The translations under genes and the position numbers were made by a program. A stretch of 64,000 bases of DNA from Mesorhizobium sp. M1D.F.Ca.ET.043.01.1.1. Lineage in GTDB: Bacteria > Pseudomonadota > Alphaproteobacteria > Rhizobiales > Rhizobiaceae. The notes beneath the pieces are model-generated. The model had not been told where the DNA came from. It saw nothing but the letters and a program-made list of their open reading frames with translations, and did not search any database. Below, piece after piece: positions 43,842 to 53,259 of this stretch (positions are counted from its first letter, which is position 1; each line of letters begins with the position of its first letter). The stretch spans positions 248,001 to 312,000 of the forward strand of contig NZ_CP034444.1 of assembly GCF_003952385.1 (NCBI RefSeq). Reading direction: 5' to 3'.

Positions 43842-45527
43842 ATGGACCATTTCGACCTCGGCACCTATCGCCGTCCCATCTCCACAGCCTCGGCGGGAAC
43901 GCAGCGCTGGTTCGATATCGGGCTGAACTGGTGCTACGGCTTCAACCACGAGGAAGGGATAAAGTGCTTCGAGAAGGCGCTGGAGACCGATCCCGGCTGC
44001 GCCTTTGTGCATTGGGGGATCGCCTATGCCGCCGGGCCTTTCTACAATCTGACCTGGAAGGAGCACGGCAAGGATGAGGCCAACCGCGCGACAAGGCGCT
44101 GCTTCGACCATGTGCAGCTCGCGCGTTCAAAGGCGGCCGGCGCCAGCGCTGTCGAGCGGCGGCTGATCGAGGCGCTGGCCGCACGTTTCCAGCAGCCGCA
44201 CGGCGTGAGCGCAGCGGAATTCGAAAAATGGGACGATGCCTATGCCGCCGCGATGCGTCAGGTCTATGGTGACTTCCCCGACGACCATGACGTGATGGCG
44301 CTGACCGTCGAAGCGCTGATGATGCGCACGGTCAGGCGGCTATGGAACCTCAAGACCGGCGAGCCGGCGCCGAACTCGGATGCGCTCGAGGCGCTGGAGA
44401 TCTGCGAGCGCTCGATCCGGCTTTCGGACGAATCAGGCGCCGCGCCGCATCCGGCGGCCCTGCATCTGCACATCCATCTGCTTGAGATGTCGACGCAGCC
44501 GGAGCGCGGCATGCGCTCGGCCGAGCGGCTTGGCACAATGTGCCCGGACGCCGGCCACATGAACCATATGCCTGGACACATCCATGTGCTCTGCGGCGAA
44601 TATGAGAAAGCAAAGCTTGCCAGCGAGAAGGCGGTGCGCGCCAACGACCTTTACCTCGCCTATGCCGGCGAGACGACCTACTACCTGCTCGGCTGCTGCC
44701 ACGACCTGCATCTGATGATGTTCACCTGCATGTTCCTCGGCCAGTACCGGCCGGCGCTGTGGGCAGCCGACAAGGTGCGCAGCCTGGTGACGCGCGACGT
44801 CGTCAGCATCGCCGACCGGCCGAAGCTGACACAGACGGTCGAAGGCTATCATGCGATGAAATCGCATGTTCAGGTGCGCTTCGGCCGCTGGCGCGAAATC
44901 ATCGACGAGCCGATGAACGGCGATCCGGAACTCTATGTTCTGACCACGGCCATGCAGCATTACGCCAAGGGCGTGGCGCATGCGACGCTGCGCGAATTTG
45001 CGAACGCTAAGCGTGAGCGCGATCTATTTAGCCGGCAAATCGAAGACATCCCGCCGGAGCGGCGTTTCCTCAGCAACCCGACGCGGGCCTCGCTCGCCGT
45101 CGGCGCCGCGCTGCTCGATGGCGAGCTTGCCTACCATCAAGGGCGGCACGGCGAGGCCTACGAGCACCTGCGCCGCGCGGTCGAGCTTGATGACAACCTC
45201 TCCTACACCGAGCCGTAGGCCTGGATGCATCCGCCGCGCCACGCGCTGGCAGCACTTCTGCTCGACCAGGGCCACGCGGCGGAGGCCGAGCAGGTCTATC
45301 GCGACGATCTTGGCTTGAGCGGCGCCGTGCAGCGCTGCACCCAGCATCCCGACAATGTCTGGGCGCTGCACGGACTGGTCGAATGCCTGAAGCTGCGTGG
45401 TGAGAGCGAGGAACTGCCGGGGTTGCAGGCGAAGCTTGAGGTGGCGCTTGCCAAGGCGGATGTGGCGATCACGTCGTCGTGCCTGTGCCGGACGAATGTT
45501 GAGGTGGAGCATAGCTGCTGCCGCTAG
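43842..45527 (+). pseudogene. TPR-domain protein with an in-frame amber codon
   Basis: Reads as a 458-residue protein up to a TAG at 45216-45218 and then continues in the same frame for another 103 codons (AWMHPPRHALAALLLDQGHA; then AEQVYRDDLGLSGAVQ), ending at 45527. The two parts join smoothly as EP-stop-AW, so one substitution, for example CAG to TAG, has split a gene of about 560 codons. Helical repeats run along the length (WFDIGLNWCYGFNHEEGIKC, then FEKALETDPGCAFVHWG). The product is a soluble TPR protein of unknown role. The truncated protein may still fold, or the stop may be a sequence error. Confidence 0.7.
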
Positions 45528-45553
45528 GCCGACCAACAAGCGACATCGGGCCC

Positions 45554-46426
45554 CTACGAGAAGATTTCCGCCAATTTGTCGGCGCCCCCACCTTCCTTGA
45601 CCCGACGCAGTTCGGCATAGGTCGTTGCGAGAATGATCGAAAGGACCGTCCAGACGATCGCCGACACCATCGCCCCCTGGAATGTGAGCAGGACTATCAC
45701 CAGCGGCGAAAGGCTTTGTAGCGATACAAAGGCAAGTCCTAACTCAGTGGCCAGCCGCAGGCCTAGCAGCAGCCCAATGACGACAACCGAGATCAAGCCG
45801 AAAATCCACCAGCGATACCCTTTCGTCAGGTCGCCGCTGCGCGACATCGAAGCAACCGTCCCTAGCCCCTCCTGCACGGAAACAGGAACCGCAACCGAGA
45901 TTGCCACTCCCCACACGATACACGGTACGATCAACAGCAGAAACACCGGGCCTCTCGCTTGAGGCGAATAGAATAGTTCAACCGCAGCCGACCCGGATCG
46001 CACGACAAAAAAGGCGAGGTAAATCGCGTAACCTATGCCCAACACCGGAAAAATGTGCTGGAGCGCGGTCTGAACGCAGTTTGCAACCGATGGACGATTG
46101 CCATCGATGTCGCCAGCCGCGGCCTTCGACAAAACCGCCTGGCCGACAAGGTTCGGCACAGCACCGATCAACCCCGACGCCATGCTGAAACCCAAGTTGA
46201 CCGACATTGGCCAAGGGCCGCTGCCAACCGCACCCAAATGAAACGAAAGCGTGGGCCAGTAGCGGGTCGACAGATTGATCAGCGCCAGCGGCAAGGCGAA
46301 GAAGAGCGTGCCTGCTGCGATCGAGAAGATCGCGTTCCGCCGCAGGAAGGCGGCGGTATTGCCGACTACGTTGCCCAGCCGGAATTTTTCGCCTTTTCCC
46401 TGCGTTACCAACGACACAACTTGCAC
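45554..46426 (-). CDS. Multi-helix membrane protein, paralogue 3 of 3
   Basis: 290-residue inner-membrane protein with six or so hydrophobic helices. Shared features with its two upstream neighbours are an N-terminal FRLGNVVGNTAAFLRRN segment, the cytoplasmic motif VSVQEGLGTVASMSRSGDLT followed by KGYRWWIFGL, and the C-terminal tail RRVKEGGGADKLAEIFS. The pattern resembles the membrane domain found in glycerophosphodiester phosphodiesterases (GPDPase_memb-like). The start is a GTG only three bases after the stop of the neighbour, without a good ribosome site, so translation is probably coupled. Confidence 0.75.
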   Translation of the reverse strand: MQVVSLVTQGKGEKFRLGNVVGNTAAFLRRNAIFSIAAGTLFFALPLALINLSTRYWPTLSFHLGAVGSGPWPMSVNLGFSMASGLIGAVPNLVGQAVLSKAAAGDIDGNRPSVANCVQTALQHIFPVLGIGYAIYLAFFVVRSGSAAVELFYSPQARGPVFLLLIVPCIVWGVAISVAVPVSVQEGLGTVASMSRSGDLTKGYRWWIFGLISVVVIGLLLGLRLATELGLAFVSLQSLSPLVIVLLTFQGAMVSAIVWTVLSIILATTYAELRRVKEGGGADKLAEIFS

Positions 46427-46429
46427 CTG

Positions 46430-47191
46430 CTAGGAGAAGATTTCCGACAGTTCGTCGGCGCCCGCACCTTCCTTGACCCGGCGCAACTCGACATAGCTGA
46501 CAGTGCTGGCCACGGACGACAGCACCAGGAACGCGGCCCTCATCGTGGCCTCCGCCAACAGTCCGAACGTGACGTTCAAGGGAATGGCGACGCGGTTGAT
46601 CACAAGGCCCGCCAACGCGCCCGTCACAATGAGGATCAGCCACAGTCCGAGCAGCGGCCAGCGATTTCCCTTGGTCAGGTCGCGGCTGCGGGCCATGCTG
46701 TCGAGAATGCCCCGTTTTTCCTGGATAAGGACAGGCAAGGCGACCGCCCAGCGAAGCACAAGAAGAATGCCGGGCACGATCAGCAGTAGCAGCCCGACTA
46801 TGATGCCAAGAGTCGCCAGCAACGAGACGCCAAGAATCGGGAACAACAGAGCAAGCGCAACACCGAAGCAATCCGCGAAAGCCGGCTTTTCGCCACGCAA
46901 ATCCACGATCGTCGCACGGATGACGGACGTTTGCAGGACGGCTGTGACAAGGAGGTAGAGTGGCAGGCCCAACAGGACGATTGTCACGTGCTCAGAGACA
47001 AAAGCCTCGAACGACAGTTGGGCCGCGCCGCTATTGACGTACCAAAGCCATGCGGCGAACCTTGGTAGGGCGTAGAATACCGCCCCCAGACCCACAAACA
47101 GGACCGGATCGCGGCCAAGTACCGCAAAGCTGTCATAGAAGACACCCCCGATCTGGAACCGATCGGGAGCACTGGGAGCAGTCGACGCCAC
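46430..47191 (-). CDS. Multi-helix membrane protein, paralogue 2 of 3
   Basis: 253-residue inner-membrane protein, paralogous to both neighbours. It has FQIGGVFYDSFAVLGRDPVL at the N-terminus, LIQEKRGILDSMARSRDLT and KGNRWPLLGLW in the middle, and LRRVKEGAGADELSEIFS at the C-terminus. About six helices. The start is a GTG at 47191 with GAGAGG upstream. The three genes form one operon (47216-48007, this, 45554-46426) and face the DUF4129-MoxR operon divergently. The function is unknown. Confidence 0.78.
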   Translation of the reverse strand: MASTAPSAPDRFQIGGVFYDSFAVLGRDPVLFVGLGAVFYALPRFAAWLWYVNSGAAQLSFEAFVSEHVTIVLLGLPLYLLVTAVLQTSVIRATIVDLRGEKPAFADCFGVALALLFPILGVSLLATLGIIVGLLLLIVPGILLVLRWAVALPVLIQEKRGILDSMARSRDLTKGNRWPLLGLWLILIVTGALAGLVINRVAIPLNVTFGLLAEATMRAAFLVLSSVASTVSYVELRRVKEGAGADELSEIFS

Positions 47192-47215
47192 GGAGATCCT
47201 CTCCGGTAATGTCTG

Positions 47216-48007
47216 TTACGAGAAGATCTCAGCCAGTTCGTCGACGCTGGTGCCTTCTTTCACTTGGCGAAGCTCCACATAGCTGACCGCGGTGGCGGTG
47301 GACATTACCGTCGACATCACGGCGGAAACCACGGCGCCGATCGCGGAGGCGACAATGCCGGACCCAAAAAGAAAGACGATGGTGCCAAGAACCGCCTCGA
47401 TGACCATTGCGAGTATGAAAAGGATGACGAACAGACCGAAAAGAGACCAACGGTTGCCCTTGGCCAGCGCCCGGCTGCGCGACATCGAGCCGAAAACACC
47501 GCGACGCTCCTGCACCAGAACGGGTATGGATACCGACCAGCCAAGCCACAGGATGATGCCGGGGATCAGCAGCGCAAAGGAGGCAATGCCGGCGCCGAGG
47601 GCGACCAGAATTCCGATACCGACCGTGGGCAAAAGGCACTGAAGGGCAATCTGAACGCTGTCGCCAAAGCCGGGTTTCTTGCCGTTCAAGTCTTCGATCG
47701 TTGCCCTGACCAAGGCCGACTGCAGCAGCAGCGACAGCAGGAAATAAACAAGACCAAAGGCAAGGGTGACGAGCGAATCACGGATCACCACATTTGGGTC
47801 AGCCAGCGCCACGTTGGACGGATCGACGCCTGCCAGCTTGCTCATCCGAGCTTCATTCCAGAGCTGAAAAAGAAACGTAGGCAGCCCTGAAAACAGCAGT
47901 GCCAAGCCAACGCAAAGCCCGATGTTGCGAGTAATTACACCGAAAGTAGTGTTGAATACCCTGCCGATCTCGAATCTGCCGGGTTGTCCCAGTGTCGCAG
48001 TGGTCAT
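47216..48007 (-). CDS. Multi-helix membrane protein, paralogue 1 of 3
   Basis: 263-residue inner-membrane protein and first gene of the paralogous triplet. It has FEIGRVFNTTFGVITRNIGL, then VLVQERRGVFGSMSRSRAL and KGNRWSLFGLF, and the C-terminal tail LRQVKEGTSVDELAEIFS. The ATG at 48007 has AGGGGG upstream; the longer frame is not protein-like. The closely similar tails, all ending in EIFS, suggest a short docking signal kept in all copies. It is divergent from the DUF4129 gene with about 150 bases between. Confidence 0.78.
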   Translation of the reverse strand: MTTATLGQPGRFEIGRVFNTTFGVITRNIGLCVGLALLFSGLPTFLFQLWNEARMSKLAGVDPSNVALADPNVVIRDSLVTLAFGLVYFLLSLLLQSALVRATIEDLNGKKPGFGDSVQIALQCLLPTVGIGILVALGAGIASFALLIPGIILWLGWSVSIPVLVQERRGVFGSMSRSRALAKGNRWSLFGLFVILFILAMVIEAVLGTIVFLFGSGIVASAIGAVVSAVMSTVMSTATAVSYVELRQVKEGTSVDELAEIFS

Positions 48008-48155
48008 GATATTTTCCCCCTGGTCACCGCGGATCCAATCGGTGACTCCAAAGTAAATTTGCCAAGATTGACGGGCTGCGTCCAGTGCACTTGCAATTGT
48101 CTTTCCATATTGCCAGTGTCGGCGCCGAACCGCAGGTTGCAGGGGGAACGCGCGG

Positions 48156-48788
48156 GTGACTGTCGCACAGCCGGGCACGGCCGACGCCGAATGGCTGACC
48201 AGAATGCACAAGCAGCTGCTGACGGATGATTCGATCCAGTTCGACCTGCCGGCGCTGGTGCGGCCGGAACCGCCGGAATGGCTGAAGCCCTTTCTGGAAG
48301 CCCTGGCCAAGCTCGGCCCCTACATGATCTATCTGTTCTGGGGCGCGGTGATCATCGGCGTCGCGATCATCGCGTTCCTGCTGGTCCTCGAGGCGAAGGG
48401 AGTCGCCTGGCGGCTGCCGTGGCGGCGCGCCCGCAAGCAGGACGAGACGAAGGAAGAATGGCGCCCGGATGCCGGTGCGGCGCAGATCCTGCTCTCCGAG
48501 GCCGACGCGCTCGCCGCGCGCGGCGACTATGACGAGGCGGTGCATCTTCTCTTGCGCCGCAGCGTCGCCGACATCGCCACCCACCTGCCCGATTTCCTGC
48601 GCCCTTCGCTCACCGCGCGCGACATCGCGGCCGCGAGCTCCATCCCTTCCCGCCCCCGCACGGCCTTCAGCGAGATCGCGCGCATCGTCGAGGCGGCGCT
48701 GTTCGCTCGCCGGCCTGTCGGCGCCGAGGGTTGGCAGCAGGCCCGCGGCGCCTATGAACGCTTCGCCTTCCGGGATGCCTGGGCATGA
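48156..48788 (+). CDS. DUF4129 domain membrane protein
   Basis: 210-residue protein with one membrane helix (about 65-90, MIYLFWGAVIIGVAIIAFLL) and a cytoplasmic C-terminal DUF4129 domain (GDYDEAVHLLLRRSVADIAT, then SLTARDIAAASSIPSRPRTA). It is the first gene of a six-gene operon with DUF4350, MoxR, DUF58, SpoIIM-like and RDD proteins, a set that recurs in many bacteria. In related clusters DUF4129 is often fused to a transglutaminase-like domain, which is absent here. The start is a GTG with AGGGGGA upstream. Its stop overlaps the next start. Confidence 0.85.
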   Translation: MTVAQPGTADAEWLTRMHKQLLTDDSIQFDLPALVRPEPPEWLKPFLEALAKLGPYMIYLFWGAVIIGVAIIAFLLVLEAKGVAWRLPWRRARKQDETKEEWRPDAGAAQILLSEADALAARGDYDEAVHLLLRRSVADIATHLPDFLRPSLTARDIAAASSIPSRPRTAFSEIARIVEAALFARRPVGAEGWQQARGAYERFAFRDAWA

Positions 48789-49999
48789 GCGCGGAGGCGA
48801 GCGAGACAGCCGAGGCACCGTTCAGCGGCAGGACGCTGTTCTGGGGCATCTTCGCCAGCCTGCTGGCGGCAGCCGGATTTTTTCTCCTCTCCACCTACGC
48901 CCCGGATTTCCGCCAGCCTCAAGGCGGCGGCACGCCGTTCTCCAAAGGCGGCACCGGTTATGCCGGGCTTGTCGAATGGCTGAAGCTCACCAACGGACAG
49001 GCGCCGCCCATGGCGCGCAGCGAAAAGGAACTGGAATCCTCCCTGGCGTCCACCTTCCTGCTCATCGTCACCATCGCTCCGGAAAGCGACCCGGCGGCGC
49101 TGCAGCGCATCATCAAGCTGCGCTCCGGCAAGGACACGCTGTTCGTGCTGCCCAAATGGGTGACCTTTCCGCAGCCAGAGCATGAGGGCTGGGAGACGAA
49201 GGTCGAACGGCTGCCGAATACCGTCGTCAACGACTGGCTCGGCCGCATCGCCAAGGCGAAGCTCGGCGAAGGCAAGCCGACGGTCGATCAGATCGATGTC
49301 GATGGCCGCAAGATCGCCGTGCCCGGCGAATTGCAGTGGGTGGCCGACGAGCACCCGCTGATCGCTGCCGGCGACGGCAGGGCCGTTCTCACCGAGCTCG
49401 ACAACGAGCCGTTCTACATCCTGACCGATCCCGATCTCATCAACAACGCGGCGCTGAAGGACGAGCAGAAGGCGGCCGCAGCGCTCGACATGATTGCTAT
49501 GCTCGAGCCCGCCAGGGGCGCGGTGATGTTCGACCTGACGCTGCACGGCATCGGCCACAACTATGACCTCGCCAAGCTTTTGGTCGAGCCACCCTTCCTG
49601 GCGCTGACGCTGTCGGTGCTGACGGCGGCAGCACTTGCCTTCCTGCACGGGCTCGGCCGGTTCGGCCCGGCGCGCGCCGAAGGGCGCGCCATCGCCTTCG
49701 GCAAGCGGGCGCTGGTCGACACCACGGCGATGCTGCTCAGGCGCGCCGGGCGGCTCGGAGGCCTTGGCGACCGCTACGCGGCGCTGATGCGCCAGCGCGC
49801 CGCCGCGTTGCTTGGCGCGCCGCACGGGCTGCAGGGCGAAGCGCTCGACCGCTGGCTGGATAGCCGCGATAAAAGCGAAGCGCACGGCTTCACCGCGCGG
49901 TTCAAGGCGGCGAACGATTCTAATAGTTTGGCCGGAATGCATGAAGCAGCGGAAAAGCTGCATGACTGGATGGCAAGGAGGCTTGGTGAACGTCGATGA
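48785..49999 (+). CDS. DUF4350 domain protein
   Basis: 404-residue protein anchored by an N-terminal helix (about 17-36, LFWGIFASLLAAAGFFLLST). The outer domain (40-260) is Rossmann-like and of the DUF4350 type (GGTGYAGLVEWLKLTNGQAP; then SDPAALQRIIKLRSGKDTLF). A second helix follows (about 270-290, LALTLSVLTAAALAFLHGLG) and a cytoplasmic C-terminal part. It overlaps DUF4129 by four bases and MoxR by fourteen, so it is co-translated in the operon. No enzymatic residues are recognised. Confidence 0.83.
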   Translation: MSAEASETAEAPFSGRTLFWGIFASLLAAAGFFLLSTYAPDFRQPQGGGTPFSKGGTGYAGLVEWLKLTNGQAPPMARSEKELESSLASTFLLIVTIAPESDPAALQRIIKLRSGKDTLFVLPKWVTFPQPEHEGWETKVERLPNTVVNDWLGRIAKAKLGEGKPTVDQIDVDGRKIAVPGELQWVADEHPLIAAGDGRAVLTELDNEPFYILTDPDLINNAALKDEQKAAAALDMIAMLEPARGAVMFDLTLHGIGHNYDLAKLLVEPPFLALTLSVLTAAALAFLHGLGRFGPARAEGRAIAFGKRALVDTTAMLLRRAGRLGGLGDRYAALMRQRAAALLGAPHGLQGEALDRWLDSRDKSEAHGFTARFKAANDSNSLAGMHEAAEKLHDWMARRLGERR

Positions 50000-50942
50000 A
50001 GTGAAGGCCCTGGCGAGCGCGATCAGGGAAGAAGTGGCGAAAGCGATCACCGGTCAGCGCGACACGGTCGATCTGATGCTGACGGCGCTGTTCGCCGGCG
50101 GGCATATATTGCTCGAAGGCCCGCCGGGCACGGCCAAGACCATGACCGCGCGCTGCTTCGCCCAGGCGCTGGGTGTCGCCTATGGACGCATCCAGTTCAC
50201 GCCCGACCTGATGCCAGGCGACATCGTCGGCTCCAACATCTACAATTTCCAGACCGGGCAGTTCACGCTGACGCGCGGCCCGATCTTCTGCGACGTCCTG
50301 CTCGCCGACGAGATCAACCGTACGCCGCCGAAGACGCAGGCCGCCCTTCTGGAAGCCATGCAGGAACACGCCGTCACCTTCGACGGCACGACGCACTCGC
50401 TCGGCCGCAACTTCATGGTGGTGGCGACGCAGAACCCGATCGAGCATCAGGGCGTCTATCCGCTGCCCGAGGCGCAGCTCGACCGTTTCCTGTTCAAGCA
50501 CCGGGTGAGCTATCCGGATGCGCAGGAGGAACGCGCCATCATCGTCCACCACGGCGGCGGCTCGGCCTCGCACGACATCAAGCAATACGGCATCGAGGCG
50601 CAGACCGACCGCAAGACGCTCGAGGCGGCGCTGGCTACCGTCGGCGACGTCACACTGGTCGACGACGTCGTCGGCTATATCGCGGCGCTGGTGCGCGGCA
50701 CGCGCGAAAGCCCGGACCTCGAAGTGGGCGCCAGCCCGCGCGCTGGCGCCATGCTGGCGCGCGCCGCGCGCGCACGGGCAGCGCTCGACGGCCGCAACTA
50801 TGTCATCCCCGACGACGTCAAGGCTTTGGCCGTGCCGGCGCTGCGCCATCGCGTCGTCCTCTCGCCGGCGGCGCAGATCGACGGACGCCTGGTCGAGCAG
50901 ATCGTTTCCGACCTCGTCGACCAGACGGAAGCGCCGCGTTGA
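49986..50942 (+). CDS. MoxR-family AAA+ ATPase
   Basis: 318-residue cytoplasmic AAA+ chaperone-like ATPase. Walker A GPPGTAKTMTARCF, the MoxR segment MPGDIVGSNIYNFQTGQFTL, Walker B DVLLADEINRTPPKTQAALL, sensor-1 MVVATQNPIEHQG and the lid part DRFLFKHRVSYPD are all present. MoxR proteins work with von-Willebrand or DUF58 partners to mature or remodel other proteins. The start is a GTG at 49986 with AGGAGG four bases before, inside the end of the DUF4350 gene; the longer frame is not protein-like. Confidence 0.93.
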   Translation: MNVDEVKALASAIREEVAKAITGQRDTVDLMLTALFAGGHILLEGPPGTAKTMTARCFAQALGVAYGRIQFTPDLMPGDIVGSNIYNFQTGQFTLTRGPIFCDVLLADEINRTPPKTQAALLEAMQEHAVTFDGTTHSLGRNFMVVATQNPIEHQGVYPLPEAQLDRFLFKHRVSYPDAQEERAIIVHHGGGSASHDIKQYGIEAQTDRKTLEAALATVGDVTLVDDVVGYIAALVRGTRESPDLEVGASPRAGAMLARAARARAALDGRNYVIPDDVKALAVPALRHRVVLSPAAQIDGRLVEQIVSDLVDQTEAPR

Positions 50943-52243
50943 TCTATCCGAGCGGCAGAGCGGTGTGGGCAGCGGCGGCTGGGGCGATCCCCGCCTTCCT
51001 GATCGCGCTGGCGCTGCCGCACGTCTGGTATCTCGGCCTGTTGTGGATCTGCGCGCTGCTTGCCTTCCTGGCGGTCGACGCCGCGGCCGGGCGTGGACGT
51101 GCCTCGCTCGACGCCGCACTGACCGCGCCGCCGCAGGTCGGCGTCGGTGGGCGCTTCACGCTCCACATCGCGGCCGGTCTCGGCGCGAGGCCGCGCCGGC
51201 TGCAGGCGCGCGTCGGGCACGACCAGCGACTGACGCCGGTCAACGGCACCGGCGGCGCCCTGCCCGCGAACGGCGGCACGCTCGATCTCGAATTCGACGC
51301 CGTTCGGCGCGGCATCGCCAGCTTCGATCGGCTGTGGCTGCGCTGGCAGGGACCGTTCGGGCTGGTCTGGAACCAGGCCGTGCTGCGGGTGGACCGCAAG
51401 ATAGCGGTGCTGCCCGATGTCAGCCGCGCGCGCGACGAGGCGATCACGTTGCTGCAGCGCTCGGCGCTTGCCGATGGCCACGCGCAAAAGCGCGCCGGCC
51501 AGGGTCGCGAGTTCGAGGCGCTGAAGGACTACCAGCCCGGCATGGGCCGGCGCATGATAGACTGGAAGCGCAGCGCCCGCCACGGCAAGCTGCTGGCGCG
51601 CGAGTTCCGGATCGAGGAGAACAACAACATCGTTTTGGCCATCGACTGCGGCCGCCTGATGTGCGAGCCCGTCGACGGCGTGCCGAAGGTCGACCGCGCG
51701 GTGACGGCGGCGCTTCTCTCGGCCTTCATCGCGCTCAAGGGCGGCGACCTCGTCAGCCTGTTCTCCTTCGACGCCAGGCCGCGCGTCTCGAGCGGCGCCG
51801 TGCGCGGATCGCCGAGCTTCTCGATGATCCAGAAGCGCGCGGCCGAGATCGACTATTCGACCGAGGAGACCAATTTCACCCTGGCGCTGACCACGCTTGC
51901 GGCAAAGCTCGACCGCCGATCGCTGGTCATCATCTTCACCGATTTCGTCGACCCGATCAGCGCCGAGCTGATGCTGCGCACCGTCGGCCGGCTGACCGAG
52001 CGGCATCTGGTGCTGTTCATGCTGATGAAGGATGTCGAACTGGAGACCTTGGCCGACATGGCGCCGGCGATGCCGGAGGATGTCGCCCGCGCGGTGACCG
52101 CCGGCGACCTGTTGAAACAGCGGCAAGTGGTGATCGGGCGCCTCAGGCTGCTCGGCGCGCATGTCATCGAGGCCGACCATCAGCGGCTCGGTCCGGCGCT
52201 GGTCGAGCGCTATATCCAGCTCAAGGAGGAAAACCTCTTATGA
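50939..52243 (+). CDS. DUF58 domain protein (vWA-like partner of MoxR)
   Basis: 434-residue protein with two membrane helices at the N-terminus (about 7-50, AVWAAAAGAIPAFLIALALP and WYLGLLWICALLAFLAVDAA). A beta-rich domain follows, and then the DUF58 core (about 185-300, GQGREFEALKDYQPGMGRRM then IDWKRSARHGKLLAREFRIE), which is continuous with a vWA-like fold (VLAIDCGRLM; LVIIFTDFVDPISAEL). The start is a TTG overlapping the MoxR stop. It should be the membrane partner recognised by the MoxR ATPase. Confidence 0.9.
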   Translation: MIYPSGRAVWAAAAGAIPAFLIALALPHVWYLGLLWICALLAFLAVDAAAGRGRASLDAALTAPPQVGVGGRFTLHIAAGLGARPRRLQARVGHDQRLTPVNGTGGALPANGGTLDLEFDAVRRGIASFDRLWLRWQGPFGLVWNQAVLRVDRKIAVLPDVSRARDEAITLLQRSALADGHAQKRAGQGREFEALKDYQPGMGRRMIDWKRSARHGKLLAREFRIEENNNIVLAIDCGRLMCEPVDGVPKVDRAVTAALLSAFIALKGGDLVSLFSFDARPRVSSGAVRGSPSFSMIQKRAAEIDYSTEETNFTLALTTLAAKLDRRSLVIIFTDFVDPISAELMLRTVGRLTERHLVLFMLMKDVELETLADMAPAMPEDVARAVTAGDLLKQRQVVIGRLRLLGAHVIEADHQRLGPALVERYIQLKEENLL

Positions 52244-53259
52244 CGCTGCCCGCCGGCACCGATGCGGTGCGCCAGTCGCTGGCGAGCTTCCGCCAGGAGC
52301 GCGAGGCCGACTGGAAGGCCTTCGAGGCGTTGCTTGCCCGCGTCGAGAAGCGGGCGCCGCGCGCCCTGTCGGAGGATGAACTCTTGTCACTGCCGCTCCT
52401 CTATCGCTCGGCGCTGTCCTCACTGTCGGTGGCGCGCGCCACCTCGCTCGACAGCGCGCTGATTTCCTATCTCGAAGCGCTCTGCCTGCGCGGCTATTTT
52501 TACCTTTACGGCGCACGGCGATCGTTGAGAACACGCGTCGGCGACTTCTTCCTGCGCGATTGGCCGGCGGCGATCCGCGACCTGTGGCGCGAAGTCTGGA
52601 CGTCGATCGCCCTTACGGTGATCGGCGCCATCGCCGGCTACTGGCTGGTCGCCTCCGACAAGCGCTGGTACGACGCCATCATCGCGCCGAGCCTGGCCGG
52701 CGGGCGCAATCCGGATTCGTCCGTCGAGATGCTGCGCAGCGTGCTTTATGGCGATGGCGGCGGCCATTTTCTCTCAGGCTTCGCCGCCTACCTCTTCACG
52801 CACAACACGCAGGTGTCGATCCTGGCTTTCGCGCTCGGCTTCGCCTTCGCGGCGCCGAGCGTTCTGATCATCCTGATGAATGGCTGCATGCTGGGCGCGC
52901 TGTTCCAGGTCTACGCGGCCAAGGGGCTCGGTTTCCAGCTCGGCGGCTGGCTGTCGATCCACGGCACCACGGAGCTGTTCGCGATCGCGATCGCGGGCGC
53001 GGCCGGCATGCGCATCGGCACCAGCATCGCCTTTCCCGGCGAGTTGACGCGCATGGCCGCGGCCGCTCGAGCCGGGCGTGTGGCGGCGACCGCCATGGTC
53101 GGTGTGGCGGTGATGCTGTTGTTTGCCGGCCTGCTCGAAGGCATCGGCCGGCAGACGATCACCAGCGACGTCGCCCGCTATTCGATCGGCGGCGGCATGC
53201 TGGCGCTGTGGATCTGCTATTTCTACCTGTTCCGGATGGTGCGGCATGGCAACGGCTAG
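52240..53259 (+). CDS. Stage II sporulation protein M-like (DUF95) membrane protein
   Basis: 339-residue inner-membrane protein. A helical cytoplasmic N-terminus (1-110) is followed by about five helices (VWTSIALTVIGAIAGYWLVA; ILAFALGFAFAAPSVLIILM; ATAMVGVAVMLLFAGLLEGI and others). The family segment FTHNTQVSILAFALGF and the polar HGTTELFAIAIAGAAGMRIG loop mark the SpoIIM/DUF95 family. In spore formers SpoIIM takes part in engulfment; in alphaproteobacteria its role is unknown. ATGA overlap with DUF58. The true frame is the one starting at 52240; a longer antisense-like frame spanning 50518-52240 is chance. Confidence 0.9.
   Translation: MTLPAGTDAVRQSLASFRQEREADWKAFEALLARVEKRAPRALSEDELLSLPLLYRSALSSLSVARATSLDSALISYLEALCLRGYFYLYGARRSLRTRVGDFFLRDWPAAIRDLWREVWTSIALTVIGAIAGYWLVASDKRWYDAIIAPSLAGGRNPDSSVEMLRSVLYGDGGGHFLSGFAAYLFTHNTQVSILAFALGFAFAAPSVLIILMNGCMLGALFQVYAAKGLGFQLGGWLSIHGTTELFAIAIAGAAGMRIGTSIAFPGELTRMAAAARAGRVAATAMVGVAVMLLFAGLLEGIGRQTITSDVARYSIGGGMLALWICYFYLFRMVRHGNG

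Noticed and set aside
50518..52239. Very long frame upstream of and in phase with the SpoIIM-like gene
   Set aside because: It overlaps the MoxR and DUF58 genes in another frame and translates to arginine/alanine-rich nonsense; high GC removes stop codons. Only the part from 52240 is a gene.
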